DNA from: Setoptus koraiensis
Lineage: Eukaryota; Arthropoda
DNA: 64,000 nucleotides
Direction of reading: 5' to 3'
Assembly (NCBI GenBank): GCA_048013815.1
Contig: CM106585.1
Coordinates: 20,460,001-20,524,000 of the forward strand
This document shows, piece after piece, positions 50,394-64,000 of this stretch. The notes beneath the pieces were generated by a model. It did not search any database, was not told where the DNA came from, and saw only the letters and a program-made list of their open reading frames with translations. Position 1 is the stretch's first letter, and each line of letters opens with the position of its first letter. The position numbers were made by a program, and so were the translations under genes.

Positions 50394-51863
50394 ATGACAC
50401 AAACCAGTGTTTATGTGTTCAGCTCACAAACTGCTAATGAGGCTGCCAATGCTGTTCACGCTGGCCAATATGAATCCATTATACAGTATCATGTCAATAA
50501 ATATATGCAACATCAACAACAGCAGGGCCCCATGACACAACATCCACTACCTCCAACCCAACAACAACAAAAACAACAAAATCATTATGCTACTCAACCA
50601 CCACGGCCCAATTTATCACAGGGCCAACAACAAAGTCATCCGCAATTACTTGGACAGTCACCTCATTCTCAAATGCAAATTCAACCCAATGGCCCTCCTC
50701 CACCACAACCACCACTAATGCAACACCCTCCTCCTGTCAATTATCCACAGGGCCCACCACAAAATCAACCACCACATGGCCAATGGATCCTCAATCATCA
50801 TGGGGTCCCAATAGATCATCCACAATCACCTCACAATCAGCATATTAAATATGATAATCAACCAACTATGAACAATCAGTCTGTCAATAATCATGTTACT
50901 GGACCACCCTTACAACAAACGAGATCCTTACCACATAATTTTGATCAATCAGCCAATCTTCTACCACAAGTTAAAAAAGAAACAAAACTCAATAATAACG
51001 GACAACCCCCACCACAATTTCAACAGCAACAACCTCCAATCTCCTACCAAAATCAAAACATTCAACCAAGTCAATGGATGAATCACCCTGGCCCATTAGA
51101 GCATCCGCAATCACCTCATCAACAACATATGAACCAAATAAAATATGACCAACAACCAAATTTAAACAATCAAATTCCGCCAAATCATGTAGGACCTCAG
51201 ATTAGACCAAATCTGCAGCAATCTATTTTTGATCCTAATGCAGCACAACAGAAGAAAGATCAAAAGCTCAACAGTGTACCGCCCCCTCAACAGATGCAAC
51301 AACATCCCCCTCCTGTTCCTTACCAGAATGTACCTCAAAATTCTCAACAACAATGGATGAATCATCCTGGAGTTTTAGAGCATCCTCAATCCCCTCATCC
51401 TCCAACTATGAATCACATCAAATATGAACCTAGCATGAACCAGATGCCACCAAGTCATATAGTACCTCCTCCTACTAGACCAAATTTACAACAGTCTCAG
51501 CAGAATTTCGAATCTAACCTCACACCTCAACAAAAGAAGGAACGCGATTCAAAACTAACTAAATTAGGTCATTTAGCTAATGTAATTTCGATGAATTCAT
51601 CCGCTCAATGTGGTCCCATACAAACAAATATGACTCAGCATCAGATGTCACAACCTCCTCAGCACCAGTTACAAACGCAACATCAAATTATGACTCAGCC
51701 TCAACATATGCAACAAGCACCAACGCAACCACCCCTTAGTATGAAGCAAGACCACCAAGGGTTGGATCCACTATCATCAATGGCTGCAATGAGCGAATCC
51801 CCCAATATGTACGGACATACTATTCACCACCATCCTCATAGGCAACAGCATCCTACTAATTGA
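50394..51863 (+). CDS. Compact BCL9/Legless-like Wnt co-activator
   Basis: One exon, 489 aa, Gln/Pro/Asn/His-rich. Residues about 5-40 (TSVYVFSSQTANEAANAV and QYESIIQYHVNKY) match the HD1 domain of BCL9/Legless (VFVFSTEMANKAAEAV in human BCL9), which binds the Pygopus PHD finger. Near residue 375, LTPQQKKERDSKLTKLGHL followed by GPIQTNMTQ resembles the HD2 beta-catenin-binding helix and the following GPIQAMMAQ of human BCL9; this second match is weaker. Between them a unit of about 95 residues repeats three times, each with QWxxxHxG, HPQSPH and IKY. The family bridges Armadillo and Pygopus on TCF target genes in the nucleus. Known members exceed 1400 aa, so this is a strongly reduced form, or it lacks upstream exons; an acceptor-like ACAG lies just before the ATG. 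Confidence 0.7.
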   Translation: MTQTSVYVFSSQTANEAANAVHAGQYESIIQYHVNKYMQHQQQQGPMTQHPLPPTQQQQKQQNHYATQPPRPNLSQGQQQSHPQLLGQSPHSQMQIQPNGPPPPQPPLMQHPPPVNYPQGPPQNQPPHGQWILNHHGVPIDHPQSPHNQHIKYDNQPTMNNQSVNNHVTGPPLQQTRSLPHNFDQSANLLPQVKKETKLNNNGQPPPQFQQQQPPISYQNQNIQPSQWMNHPGPLEHPQSPHQQHMNQIKYDQQPNLNNQIPPNHVGPQIRPNLQQSIFDPNAAQQKKDQKLNSVPPPQQMQQHPPPVPYQNVPQNSQQQWMNHPGVLEHPQSPHPPTMNHIKYEPSMNQMPPSHIVPPPTRPNLQQSQQNFESNLTPQQKKERDSKLTKLGHLANVISMNSSAQCGPIQTNMTQHQMSQPPQHQLQTQHQIMTQPQHMQQAPTQPPLSMKQDHQGLDPLSSMAAMSESPNMYGHTIHHHPHRQQHPTN

Positions 51864-52134
51864 ATGAACCAATTTTGGATTGAGAGGAATAGCTTGCGAT
51901 TGCTATCGTTGTGCAAACAATGATTTATAATGTTAGTCACTCATCTGTAGACTTTATTGAAGTTACTTCGCGTATCCGTAACCGTTGTCATGGCTTTCAG
52001 GAAGCCCGTGACGGGACTCAGGATGTTATGTTGATCTCATTATAGCGGGTAATAATTACTTGAATTCTTGAATCACTTGAATGTTAGTCAGAGAATCATA
52101 AGCATCATCAGTATCTACCGACAATTTCCGAAGG
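51864..52134. other. Short intergenic gap
   Basis: 3' UTR of the BCL9-like gene and 5' leader of the two-TM gene. Nothing else seen. Confidence 0.5.
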
Positions 52135-52639
52135 ATGCCTTACCAGTCACAAACTTTGGACCATCCTAAACAAGGTTGGTGCACCAAAGAAAATTTTGGT
52201 GCTGTATCGATATGCGCTTTATCAATGATAGTTATTGGTATCCTCATGATGGTCGGAGGTGGAACACTCAGTTTTATCTATTATACTGAAATAACTCCAC
52301 CCAATTATGATGCCTACTACCAGCGCTATGTGGGTTCCAGTCTTCCGAGGATACTAGGTAAGCACTTTCCTAAAACTAAATGAAAGAAGGTTACTCAAAT
52401 AACTATACGAAATAACTATCATAAATGGTTTTCCTCAATTCCATTTTCAAATAGGTCCCTTGATATTGATTGCAGGATTGACTTTGTTTTGGGGAAGCGG
52501 CATCTTTCTAGTTTGGGCTTACCGCCAGAGCAAGAAAAATCAATCTAATACATTTCTATACAGCTCTCAACTGCACATGCCCTCAGCTAACTTTGAACCG
52601 ACTAATGTCAAGGATATCTACAACGGTCAAGTTGATTGA
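52135..52639 (+). CDS. Small two-transmembrane protein, unknown
   Basis: Exons 52135-52357 and 52455-52639 (phase 1 to phase 1), 135 aa. The N-terminal cytoplasmic-like part (MPYQSQTLDHPKQGWC) is followed by TM1 (ICALSMIVIGILMMVGGGTL), a short loop with many Tyr residues (FIYYTEITPPNYDAYYQRY), TM2 (LILIAGLTLFWGSGIFLVWA) and a polar tail. The hairpin layout is that of many small TMEM proteins, but I cannot place the family. It is tail-to-tail with the TLS1 gene, 215 bp between stops. Confidence 0.75.
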
Positions 52640-52853
52640 AACTACGCAACATTCAAACGGATCTAGACGTGGAAAAAATGCCTTTTTCAGAAATTCGAAT
52701 TGGTCTAGTTTGCTGAAACCTGGCCACGTATGAATAGACCCCCAAGAATAGAACAACTCTCTTTCGAAGCTATGATTTGAACGAAGGGGGGCAAGACTTC
52801 CTAGATCTACCATGCCATACCAAACTATCACAGAATTAAAGAATTTATTACAA

Positions 52854-53888
52854 TTAATGACGATGTTGCATATTCTTTTTGAATTTTCCTAAATAATAGT
52901 CATCGCTTGCTCTGCCCTTAGATGGTCCCTTTTCATAAGGTATCGGTTGCCGAAATTGTATGGCTTGCGGTTCTTCGCCTACAACAACAATCGGCTCTTC
53001 GATTATTTTACACGGTGGATTGTTAGGGTCTATCCTAGGCCTTTTAGTCTGTTGTGCAGGATCATTTATTCTATATCGATTGTGCTGGCTGAAATTGCTG
53101 GCTATGTTTACAGGAACCGTAGATCTTCCTAATTGTCTCTTATAGTCTTTTTTGGATAAATTCTGTTTTGCTTCCTCTGTCGCCTCTATAGTACGGATTT
53201 TCTCTTCTAGCCCTAGATCAACCTCAGGTATTCCCGTTAACATTTGACTGGACAACATTTCCTCGCTTTTTTCATCTGATACAGAGGTCAATAAATGTTT
53301 TGGTAACGAATTCAAGAGGAGGTCATCAGTGAGGGCACTTATTTTTGTGTCTGAAGGTAATGTTGCTGTGCTTCTGGTAGGTTCTTCATAGCTATCTATA
53401 CATTGATTAAGCTTTTCTTTCTCCTTGAGGCTTTCCAACCTTTCCTTTTGAAGCTCATCTTCAATAAATTTCAGCATTTCAGCGTCCTCGTACCTTCTAT
53501 TTGTTTCGGCGGAGAAAGTATTATTCAATGCAAGCTCTTTTTCTAGTTGCTCGACATCCTTCAGACCCTGTTTTTCGGCTGCAGTCATATTTTTAATGGA
53601 TGTTGTCTGCATTTTACTATCGAGAGAGGAGGCATTAAGCTCGTTAATATTTCTGCCTCCAGAGGTGGGTTTCTTAAGTTTCTGTAGTTCGACCAATATC
53701 GGGAGTATCTTTGTTCCTTCATCTTCTCCATCTTTTTCTTCCTCACCTACTGAATCAGCAGCACTGCATATTGGTTGTCTAGCGGGTTTAGATCTTGTTT
53801 TGGGTTTGAATACGATTTTTGGACTTTCGGTCATGTTCCTGTCAGAATCCATTTCCATGTAATATTTAATGTTACAATGTTGAACCAT
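52854..53888 (-). CDS. C9orf78/TLS1 family spliceosome-associated protein
   Basis: Single exon, 344 aa. The core matches human C9orf78 (Hep59): TFSAETNRRYEDAEMLKFIE, then EEMLSSQMLTGIPEVDLGLE, the SNFSQHNRYR block and the C-terminal SDDYYLGKFKKN. The N-terminal 110 residues are charged, low-complexity and unlike human. C9orf78 binds spliceosomal BRR2, and yeast Tls1 affects splicing and telomere silencing; a nuclear splicing role is therefore expected. The start at 53888 gives MVQHCNIKYYMEMDSD; the second Met in this string is an equally good start. Human is 289 aa. Confidence 0.88.
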   Translation of the reverse strand: MVQHCNIKYYMEMDSDRNMTESPKIVFKPKTRSKPARQPICSAADSVGEEEKDGEDEGTKILPILVELQKLKKPTSGGRNINELNASSLDSKMQTTSIKNMTAAEKQGLKDVEQLEKELALNNTFSAETNRRYEDAEMLKFIEDELQKERLESLKEKEKLNQCIDSYEEPTRSTATLPSDTKISALTDDLLLNSLPKHLLTSVSDEKSEEMLSSQMLTGIPEVDLGLEEKIRTIEATEEAKQNLSKKDYKRQLGRSTVPVNIASNFSQHNRYRINDPAQQTKRPRIDPNNPPCKIIEEPIVVVGEEPQAIQFRQPIPYEKGPSKGRASDDYYLGKFKKNMQHRH

Positions 53889-56016
53889 AAAATTAAAATT
53901 TGCCTCTGCAAGAGAATGTAAATCCGATTTATTATCTAACCAGATAAGAGATGTAGATTTCTTAGCCGATCAGCTGATCGAAATTTGTTTTCCACTAGCA
54001 TTACATGTGAGAGGGCACCAAAATCTTGCCTGCGCTCTATCAGAGATGTATAGTTTCATTGAACCTTTTGCCTGTCACTGATCTTAGCGCCTAGAAAACA
54101 AAAGTAAGAACTACGAACGATATCGAGTCTATATCATGATATTAGGAATAAATTGAGAAAGTTCGAGAAGGTCTCAAATTAGAATCACAATCCCTGTCTG
54201 TTCATCGGGTGTCGCTAGAATTTGCCAAAATAGAGCTGCATCTCAACAAGCCAGTTGGACTTTGTTGCGATTTCGTTGTCGTCGTTGCAAAACTAATTTG
54301 ATTTAGAAAATCAAGGGGTGCGATGGTGCTGGTCCAATCAATACACCAGACAATAGCTTACAGGAATCACGGCAACGAAATCATCTCTACACAATGATTG
54401 CGATAATATATGAAAATCTCGTATGTTTAGGTATGAGTACAACCCTCATTGCAGTTACTTCTTATTCACTCTTTAGAAGGCTATATAGGGATGATCAACC
54501 TGAGAGGAATCGTCATTGTTTGGTCTAAAAACCGGTTCGATATAGATACACGTTGACAGGATAGGTCATAAAGACTAGTGCCTGTTACGAGTGTGTGAAT
54601 GTCTCTTCGATAAATGAAATCTGTCTGATTAGGTGTACAAGAGGTGTTTGATTCTAACACACTAGCTTGTGTTTTTCCTGGCTAGCTCAACTTGATGAAA
54701 TCACGGATGCACTAACCATGAGCACAAAAGTGCAGCGAACCCGCTCACTGAGCTCAAGTGTATTTCATCATTCGACGAAATCAAGTTGATCTCTATGAAT
54801 TTAATTCAGCTTTCAGGTATTGAAGCATCTCACCGACAGCTCTGAATCATCATAATGTCGCCTCGCGACTCGTGGGCTTTGAGCATTGTGCCGAGATTTT
54901 GTTTTTTTCCAGGGTGTAAGAAGCTACTGAAAGATGCGCTTTGTGCTGCACATTATCACAAAACGTGAAATTTTATGGGATGTGCCGTAAAGACTCAGGA
55001 TATTTTGCAGTGTTGTACGCTGCACAGTGTGCGCTAAATTGTTATAAAACTAAGGACAAATTTTGTGTCTAATCACAAATTGTGCTTTCACTGCTCATTT
55101 AGAGAAATGCAAGCTACTATGCGGCCTAGGCTTCACAGTGGAGCGCGAGTGATTTGTTGTTTGCACCCTGTATATACAGAGAGTACGAGACAAAATACAC
55201 TAACGCAGCGTAAACAACAAACAGATCGAGCATAGGGTGATGCAAACAAATTCGAATGATGCACTGATTAAGTTAAGTGCCTTCAACAGTGCATTCTCCC
55301 AAATGAATAGTGAATGCAACGTAGGCACGAATGGCGATAACGCACATTCTGCGTCGAACACACTCGAACGCAAGCAATCGGCACAAGCTCAGCTGTTTAG
55401 TGGTCCGTGCTGTAGTGCTGCACAATGTATTTTGCAGTATCCACATTTTATTGCGCCACCCTGTACAGAGAAAAAAATATAAAGGGAATAATCGCACTCT
55501 TGAACTGGGCTGAATGTTGTCCAGTGAGCAAACGAAATAAAAGTACAGGGTGTGCATTTGGATTGGTTGCCGACAGTGCACCGCCTTGCTCATGACATCG
55601 CCTGTGTATACAGAATGAATAGTGGATTGTTGTGGAGGGCGCAGATCGTACCTAGGCACATCTAATCAGTACAAACAGTATTAATTACTAGCACACACGC
55701 AACACACATAAAATCCTGAGCTCAAGCGCACAAACCCGTCTATTGAATGTTCTGTGCTCTTGTGCGGCACAGGCTACTCTAGCACCGGCCCAAAAGACGT
55801 TTTCCATGTAAAGTTTACACTCTGTATACTGGTGATGGCAAACACACACACACACCATCGCACAAGCACACACACATAGAGCCGAAACGACGACGACGAC
55901 GGCGGCGGCGGCGATGACGGTGACGATGATGAGAGCAAACCAGCAGCTATAGAGCATTGGGGGAATAAGCGATTCATATGTGCTGTACAATACACATTCA
56001 TTGCAACGCACACACT

Positions 56017-56059
<43 letters not shown>

Positions 56060-56226
56060 ACCAATTCATATATCATCTTGTGAGATAGCTATCATCATTT
56101 TCTCTAGTTACATCTACCATTCTACATCTCTATCACTATTAATAATTAAAAATATTATCATCATCATTAACGGAGCACCAAATTTAACATTCATCAAGAC
56201 ACCTCTCGAATAATATATATAACACA
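53889..56226. other. Intergenic, possible decayed DNA-transposon ends, VCP 5' flank
   Basis: No gene recognised. Copies of CACCCTGTAC lie at 55457-55466 and inverted at 55543-55553, with a related motif at 55164. An inverted pair TCAACTTGAT / ATCAAGTTGA lies at 54687-54696 and 54780-54789. A GAC/GGC triplet patch lies at 55885-55925 and (CA)18 at 56021-56056. Open frames here come from the repeats. Confidence 0.5.
56021..56056. repeat. (CA)18 microsatellite
   Basis: Uninterrupted CA run 170 bp before the VCP start codon, probably in its 5' UTR or promoter. Confidence 0.95.
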
Positions 56227-58952
<2,726 letters not shown>

Positions 58953-59562
58953 GATTTATTTAAGTCTTGATATTGTCTGTCTCTTGCAAGCAAGTTCACG
59001 AAGTAGTTGGAGAGATGTAACATCTTGAGCTCAAAGAAACTAAATTCAAATAAATAATAATAAATACATAAAGTATCCTTTACTTATTTACAATTACTGT
59101 GATTGCTACAGATTTTCATTTAATGTGTCAGTTCGACATCACCACTGGTTTGCAGTGAAGTTCGAAAGGTGTCGCTTCCATAGATTCTGTCTCGCAACTG
59201 CAATGTTATTGAGAAAAGCAGGTTGAACTTTTAACATACCGCCCACCAAAGTTTGTCTAAAGTTTACCTGTGCTTTTGTTTGAGCATGGGTTGAATCGAA
59301 ATGGATATTGATTGATACCTTTTTACTTCACAAATCACTTCTTCTTCGATGATACACCGACACACACAATCTGGAAATATCCCTCCGAGAATTCTGTTAA
59401 ATCATGTTATACTCTATTCGACTGACTTCGTAATCAGTCATGTGATGTGAATTTCAAGAATTAAATCAAAAATTTAAAGTTGCCTTCATCTCGGAACAAA
59501 TAAAAATGCATCGTGTTAAATGACTGAAAATAACATCGAATTAATTCAAATTTTTTTCGTAG

Positions 59563-59585
59563 GATCACCTGAGTTCCCATCATGG
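59563..59585 (+). other. Candidate 23-nt exon with start codon
   Basis: A strong acceptor (tttttttcgtag) precedes GATCACCTGAGTTCCCATCATGG and a strong donor (GTAAGTAA) follows. It contains an ATG four bases before the donor, so it could be the start exon of a gene continuing to the right of the window. No coding partner is seen. Confidence 0.2.
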
Positions 59586-62500
59586 GTAAGTAAATAGAAA
59601 ACCACCTGTAAGCATTTCCGATTACATCATAAGCAGCATTGAATGCAATTTTCTACCTTCTTAGCGCAATTGCATTAGTGTTGATATCGCTCTGAAGTAG
59701 GAATTTATTAGATTCAATGATTGCACATAAAACCGTTGGAGAAATTGATTTTATGCTCAGCTCTATCTATAAGATTATATCAGATGTCTAGCAGAACGCA
59801 CGAAAGAAGTTGTTTGATTAATAATCTACCTCATGAATCAAGTACGAAGATTAAGACAGTTACGTAATGTTTGTGTCCAAGTTGAGACCGACATGATGTG
59901 ATCAAACGATATGCATTTGTCACTTTCTTATGACACTATTATAGTCCTAGTTGCGGCGATATAACGTTGGTCTAAGATTTACTTATGCCTGTACCCTCAA
60001 TCGCAGTTGAATATAGCAGAATAGAATATTAATATTATCTCATGAGTTGTATGACGTATATGATAGATAAGAGAGTTGATAGGTATTTACAACTTTTTTG
60101 ATATAACTTCATTCTTTTGATTTGCACGGAACGCCATATTGCCTCTCGCAAAAAGCACCCTGTTGGTGTCAATTCATTTTTGATATATCTTTAGTTTGTA
60201 GAAAAACTGCAGTGTTGAAAAAGTCTAGCTTTCGCATAAGTGCATCGATTGGATTTGCTAGTATCTCCCGTGATCAGACTTTTGTTCCAGTTGTCCGTCG
60301 CCGGACCAGATAGTAAAGATGATGTTTAGGATTGCTGCTAGATTTCTATTCGATTGCATTCGCCGTCTAGCATTCGAACAAAGCAGGTATGACATTTCGA
60401 CATTATGGCGACTGCATGCATAGAAAAAGAAAAAAGACAGTTCCGTAGATAGAATCATTTCGCCGATAATGTTGGCACAATATAAATTGCGTCATTCCCG
60501 TTACAAATGTAATTTATTCTTTCCTCAACCAATTTCGCAATCATATATGCTTGTTCCTTACTTAGGACATGCATCTAACTCACTGATTTTGCAACAGAAT
60601 CATTAGAAGAACCGAATAGATTGCGTAACTTCCAGTTGCTGTTGGCATCTTATGCGTGCTCATGCAATTTAGATCATTTTACATTGAAGAAGGCATTCTC
60701 TTCTAGTCGATTCCTTCCAGAAATGCCATAATCAGATCTTAACATGTGACATTATAACGTACTGAAGGTTCAGCCCGGTTTGTGTGATATCGGCGGTTAG
60801 ATAATAAACAATGGAGAAACTTACATTGCTGTACAATGCGATCAAGTAAAAATCTCCTAAAGCGTATGAACAGAGTTCAACTGGATTATTTGTTAATCTA
60901 ATTAAAGTGAAGTAGGTGAAAGTCGTCCATCTCTCATAGTAACGGAATGTGTCATCAATTGATCATAAGATTAGTTGCTTGAAACCTATCATTGAGTATC
61001 AACTAATTGTTGTAATCATTAAATGACATTGAACTTGAAAAGCTTCATCATCACTTTCATAATCAGATTGAACAATAACAATAATAACAACAGCAACAAC
61101 AATATTGTTAGCAGAGAAAGTGACAGTTTTTAAGTAGCGATAACCTTTGTGCAGCAACTTGCCCTTTGATAGGTTGGTCGATGTCAGTTCTTATTGTTAT
61201 ATTTTGACAGTGCTTCACTATTATGCAACAACAGCAACTACAACAATTGATCCTACACATGACTCTTACAAGCTGTATCAAAGCTAACTATAGAGAAGAA
61301 TGAGAGAGGCGAAGAGATTTTACATAGCGCAACCATTCATTGAGAGATCTTGTTGGTTGTCATCAATTAAGAAGATATCTAATAGCATAATGAGTTTAGT
61401 GAGAGTTTCTGTCAGAAGTTATTGGCAGCAGGTAAAGGTATATCAAGTTCTAGGTCATTATAATTATCGACATAAGATAGAAAGAGAAGAGAATTTAAGA
61501 GAAAATAAGATGAGATAATATAAGAGAAAGTAGCAGCATAATGACCAACTAGACATATAGCTGATATAACATAACCACTATGATATTAGACACATGACAA
61601 TGATTATACTTGTCATCAGTTCAGGAATCACAAAAGAGTTTTTATTGTTCAAGATAAACATTGCTAGTGTCTTCAAGTGCAGGTGGTATTGGAAAGATAA
61701 TTCTGGGTTTGGCATCAGTCATTGATCATCCACAACAGCAACAGCTACAACTACAGTATAACCTCCAACGAATTCAACAACAACGAACCTTCTATCTATC
61801 ACTTGTTATTGAACATCCGTTACTTCTTTTTGTCTATCAACTTTTGCTTGTTACGTCTTTTATGTTGCTACGCCATCGATGATATCATTGGTCCAATCTG
61901 CTAGTTAAGCGAACACTCAAATAGGCGGTTGAGAACAATGACAATGTCATCCAGACGCCACTAGCTTAAATTGACGAGACTGATTTACATTTAAAAGTTG
62001 TCATATACGTACACTATATGTATGTTAGTAGACAGATCAGACCGACTGCAACGGCAATAGATTGAAAGAGTTTATCCAAGTTTTACATACAGAGAGCGAT
62101 CAATCACTCTCTATACCGTCAGTTACATACACTATCACTACACTTTCTTCCGGTTGAGAAATTATGTGTTTGACAATAGTGTGTTCTTGACTGAGTGAGT
62201 GAGTTTTCTAAACTGTGTAGCAGCACATACTCTGCATCAATTTTATTTTATTGAAACTTGTATTATCTCACACAGATACACACATTCAATCATGAATGAT
62301 GCAATTCATCGAATCGGATGTAACCTAAGCTGTCACCTCTTTAATAGATCACATGCAGCTATCGGGATAGATGTTTGACTTATGTTATTGACATTGGATG
62401 CTCGCTTGCTTGCTGTAATTGACTAGTCATGTCTGCCCCTACTACTTCTAGTAGTAAACAGTTGGGCAATCATTGTTGGTGTTGTCGTTGTTTAACTCGC

Positions 62501-63103
62501 GCACTATACTGTGTCTTGTTGACCAAAAAATTCCCTTCTACTATACCTCTACTACTGTATAATACATCCGATATCAGATCAATTACATAATAGGTACGTT
62601 ACTAGTCATATTATATACTTGAATATGTATCTTTATAAGTAAACAACAACGTACAATAGCCATTGGTTCTGTTAGGAAAATACATACACATTCCTTCACT
62701 AGATTTGTGTTTGAACTTGATCTTGTTTTTGTTCCATTTTTTACACACTACGATTATAATTATTATATCTTGAGCGCTTGTTGGTGTTCATTTAAAATCA
62801 AAATCATAACAGCGACAGCAGCGAATACATTCTGAGAACTCACGGTATTCATTTTCTATGACCACTGATCATTTCTAACGGGCCACACAGGTAGTAGAGC
62901 AGCAGAGATGGTTACATGTTTTAATGACTTATGCCTAAAATGTTTACAATAACTAACCTAGTGCAAGTAAAGTAGCGTACATTAGTACAAATCAATATAT
63001 CAGACTTTTTACCTGTAGATGCGTCTCGTCAATCTTATAGATAACACGTGAGTTGGTCTTATCTCTCTGCGTATTTTAAGTATAATGATAAATGTGTAAT
63101 TGC

Positions 63104-63108
<5 letters not shown>

Positions 63109-63139
<31 letters not shown>
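63109..63139. repeat. (TC)n microsatellite
   Basis: About 15 TC units followed by CTACTACC-type triplets. Confidence 0.95.
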
Positions 63140-63141
<2 letters not shown>

Positions 63142-64000
63142 TACTACCGCTACCTCAATGACCACAACCACCACCATTACTACCACTACTACAACTTCTG
63201 CTACTACTACTACTATTGCTATTACTAATACTATTACTATTACTTTGTGTGACATGCAATGAATAATCTTACATAATGTCCACATATGTAGTTGCAGTGA
63301 CTCATTTAATTTTGTGGCGTGATGGGTCCTGAGTGCTATTCTAGCCACAAATTGCCATCACAATCTACTTCTGTAAACTTCCAAACTAATGTCGTGTGTG
63401 TCGTCGACCACCTCAGCGTAGATACACTTTCTGCTTGAATAACTTGATCGTATCGTAGCTAACAGTTAGGTTTGAAAGATGACTCACACAACTCAATAAC
63501 ATTTGTTTGATTATTTCATCTTATTCTGAGAGAAACGTTTTTGATGTATAAAGGTAAACTACTGAGAATTGCTGTTCTTTCTGTTCTGATCTTATTTGTC
63601 GAATTACTTCTGCATCATGATGAGTGTGATTCTCTCCATACAGACAAAGAGATTATTATTCTCCTGTTCTTTGTCACAATTGTCTCTGTCGTCTCTATTT
63701 TATCGCAATAATCGATTTGGCTTCAACACTCATCAAATGTATGCGCTACATAAAACAATTCCAACAATCCGTTATACATGATGTACGCCAATATGTTCGC
63801 TCAGCAATCAATTCGCACATATCGTCAGTTTATTTAACTGCCAAGATTTGCATAAAGTCTAGACACTGATATATAACTATATAGTCATAAATTTTGCAAT
63901 AAGAGCAACGACGCAATGTACGGTGGCAACCAAGAGCAGTCAAACTAGAACATAGAGGATGGGAATCGATCAACGAAGCTTGCATTCCTACCAGGACTAG

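Larger units (their letters stand above)
58953..64000. other. Intergenic to window end, no gene recognised
   Basis: 5 kb without a convincing reading frame. Contents: VCP 3' UTR (AATAAATAATAAATA near 59050-59065), a possible small exon at 59563-59585, CAA/CAG-rich patches near 61075-61105 and 61725-61790, a (TC)n run at 63109-63139 and a CTA triplet patch at 63140-63245. Open frames at 60122 and 61661 show no family resemblance. Confidence 0.5.

Noticed and set aside
54687-54789. Inverted repeat TCAACTTGAT / ATCAAGTTGA as a hairpin RNA gene
   Set aside because: Arms are only about 10 bp with an 83-bp loop of poor pairing; no precursor-like structure.

Overview
This is eukaryotic nuclear DNA. 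The genes are split by short introns (about 80-150 bp, some 0.4-6 kb) with GT-AG borders. Between them lie AT-rich spacers full of (CA)n, (GA)n, (AT)n and trinucleotide repeats, and many proteins carry long Asn/Gln/Ser runs. The gene set (Bitesize-type Slp with tandem C2 domains, SLC4A11-type transporter, membrane M1 aminopeptidase, XPA, SNRNP40, a mitochondrial-clan-like P450, a BCL9/Legless-like protein, C9orf78/TLS1, VCP/TER94) fits an arthropod. The low-complexity style and an SLC4A11 gene would suit a chelicerate such as a mite, but that narrower placement is inference only.

Layout. 1-11454 (+): synaptotagmin-like Bitesize gene, cut by the left window edge; it has a giant disordered exon, a 23-nt microexon and two C2 domains. 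13280-13751 (-): small secreted protein. 15131-22400 (+): SLC4A11-like transporter in 16 exons. 24256-25273 (+): unknown glycoprotein with a signal anchor. 26600-28494 (+): acid-lipase-family protein in 5 exons. 28.5-36.6 kb: mostly non-coding, with two weak orphan exon candidates and a cluster of GGATAT palindromes. 36604-43221 (+): M1 aminopeptidase with a very long cytoplasmic tail. 43391-44011 (-): XPA. 44415-45691 (+): SNRNP40. 45752-48135: frameshifted, intronless P450 remnant between two 404-bp direct repeats. 50394-51863 (+): compact BCL9/Legless-like protein with a threefold internal repeat. 52135-52639 (+): two-TM protein. 52854-53888 (-): C9orf78/TLS1 homologue. 56227-58952 (+): VCP/TER94. 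58.95-64 kb: no gene recognised.

The genes do not form one pathway, as expected for a eukaryotic neighbourhood. XPA and SNRNP40 are divergent over about 400 bp and probably share a promoter region. Aminopeptidase/XPA and two-TM/TLS1 are tail-to-tail pairs with 170-215 bp between stops. All exon models were built by eye from reading frame, splice consensus and remembered family sequences; every multi-exon model below sums to an open frame. The most interesting items are the Bitesize microexon with a possible internal promoter, the reduced BCL9-like gene, the missing GGGF motif in XPA, the aminopeptidase tail, the P450/direct-repeat structure, and several introns that are partly or wholly open in frame.
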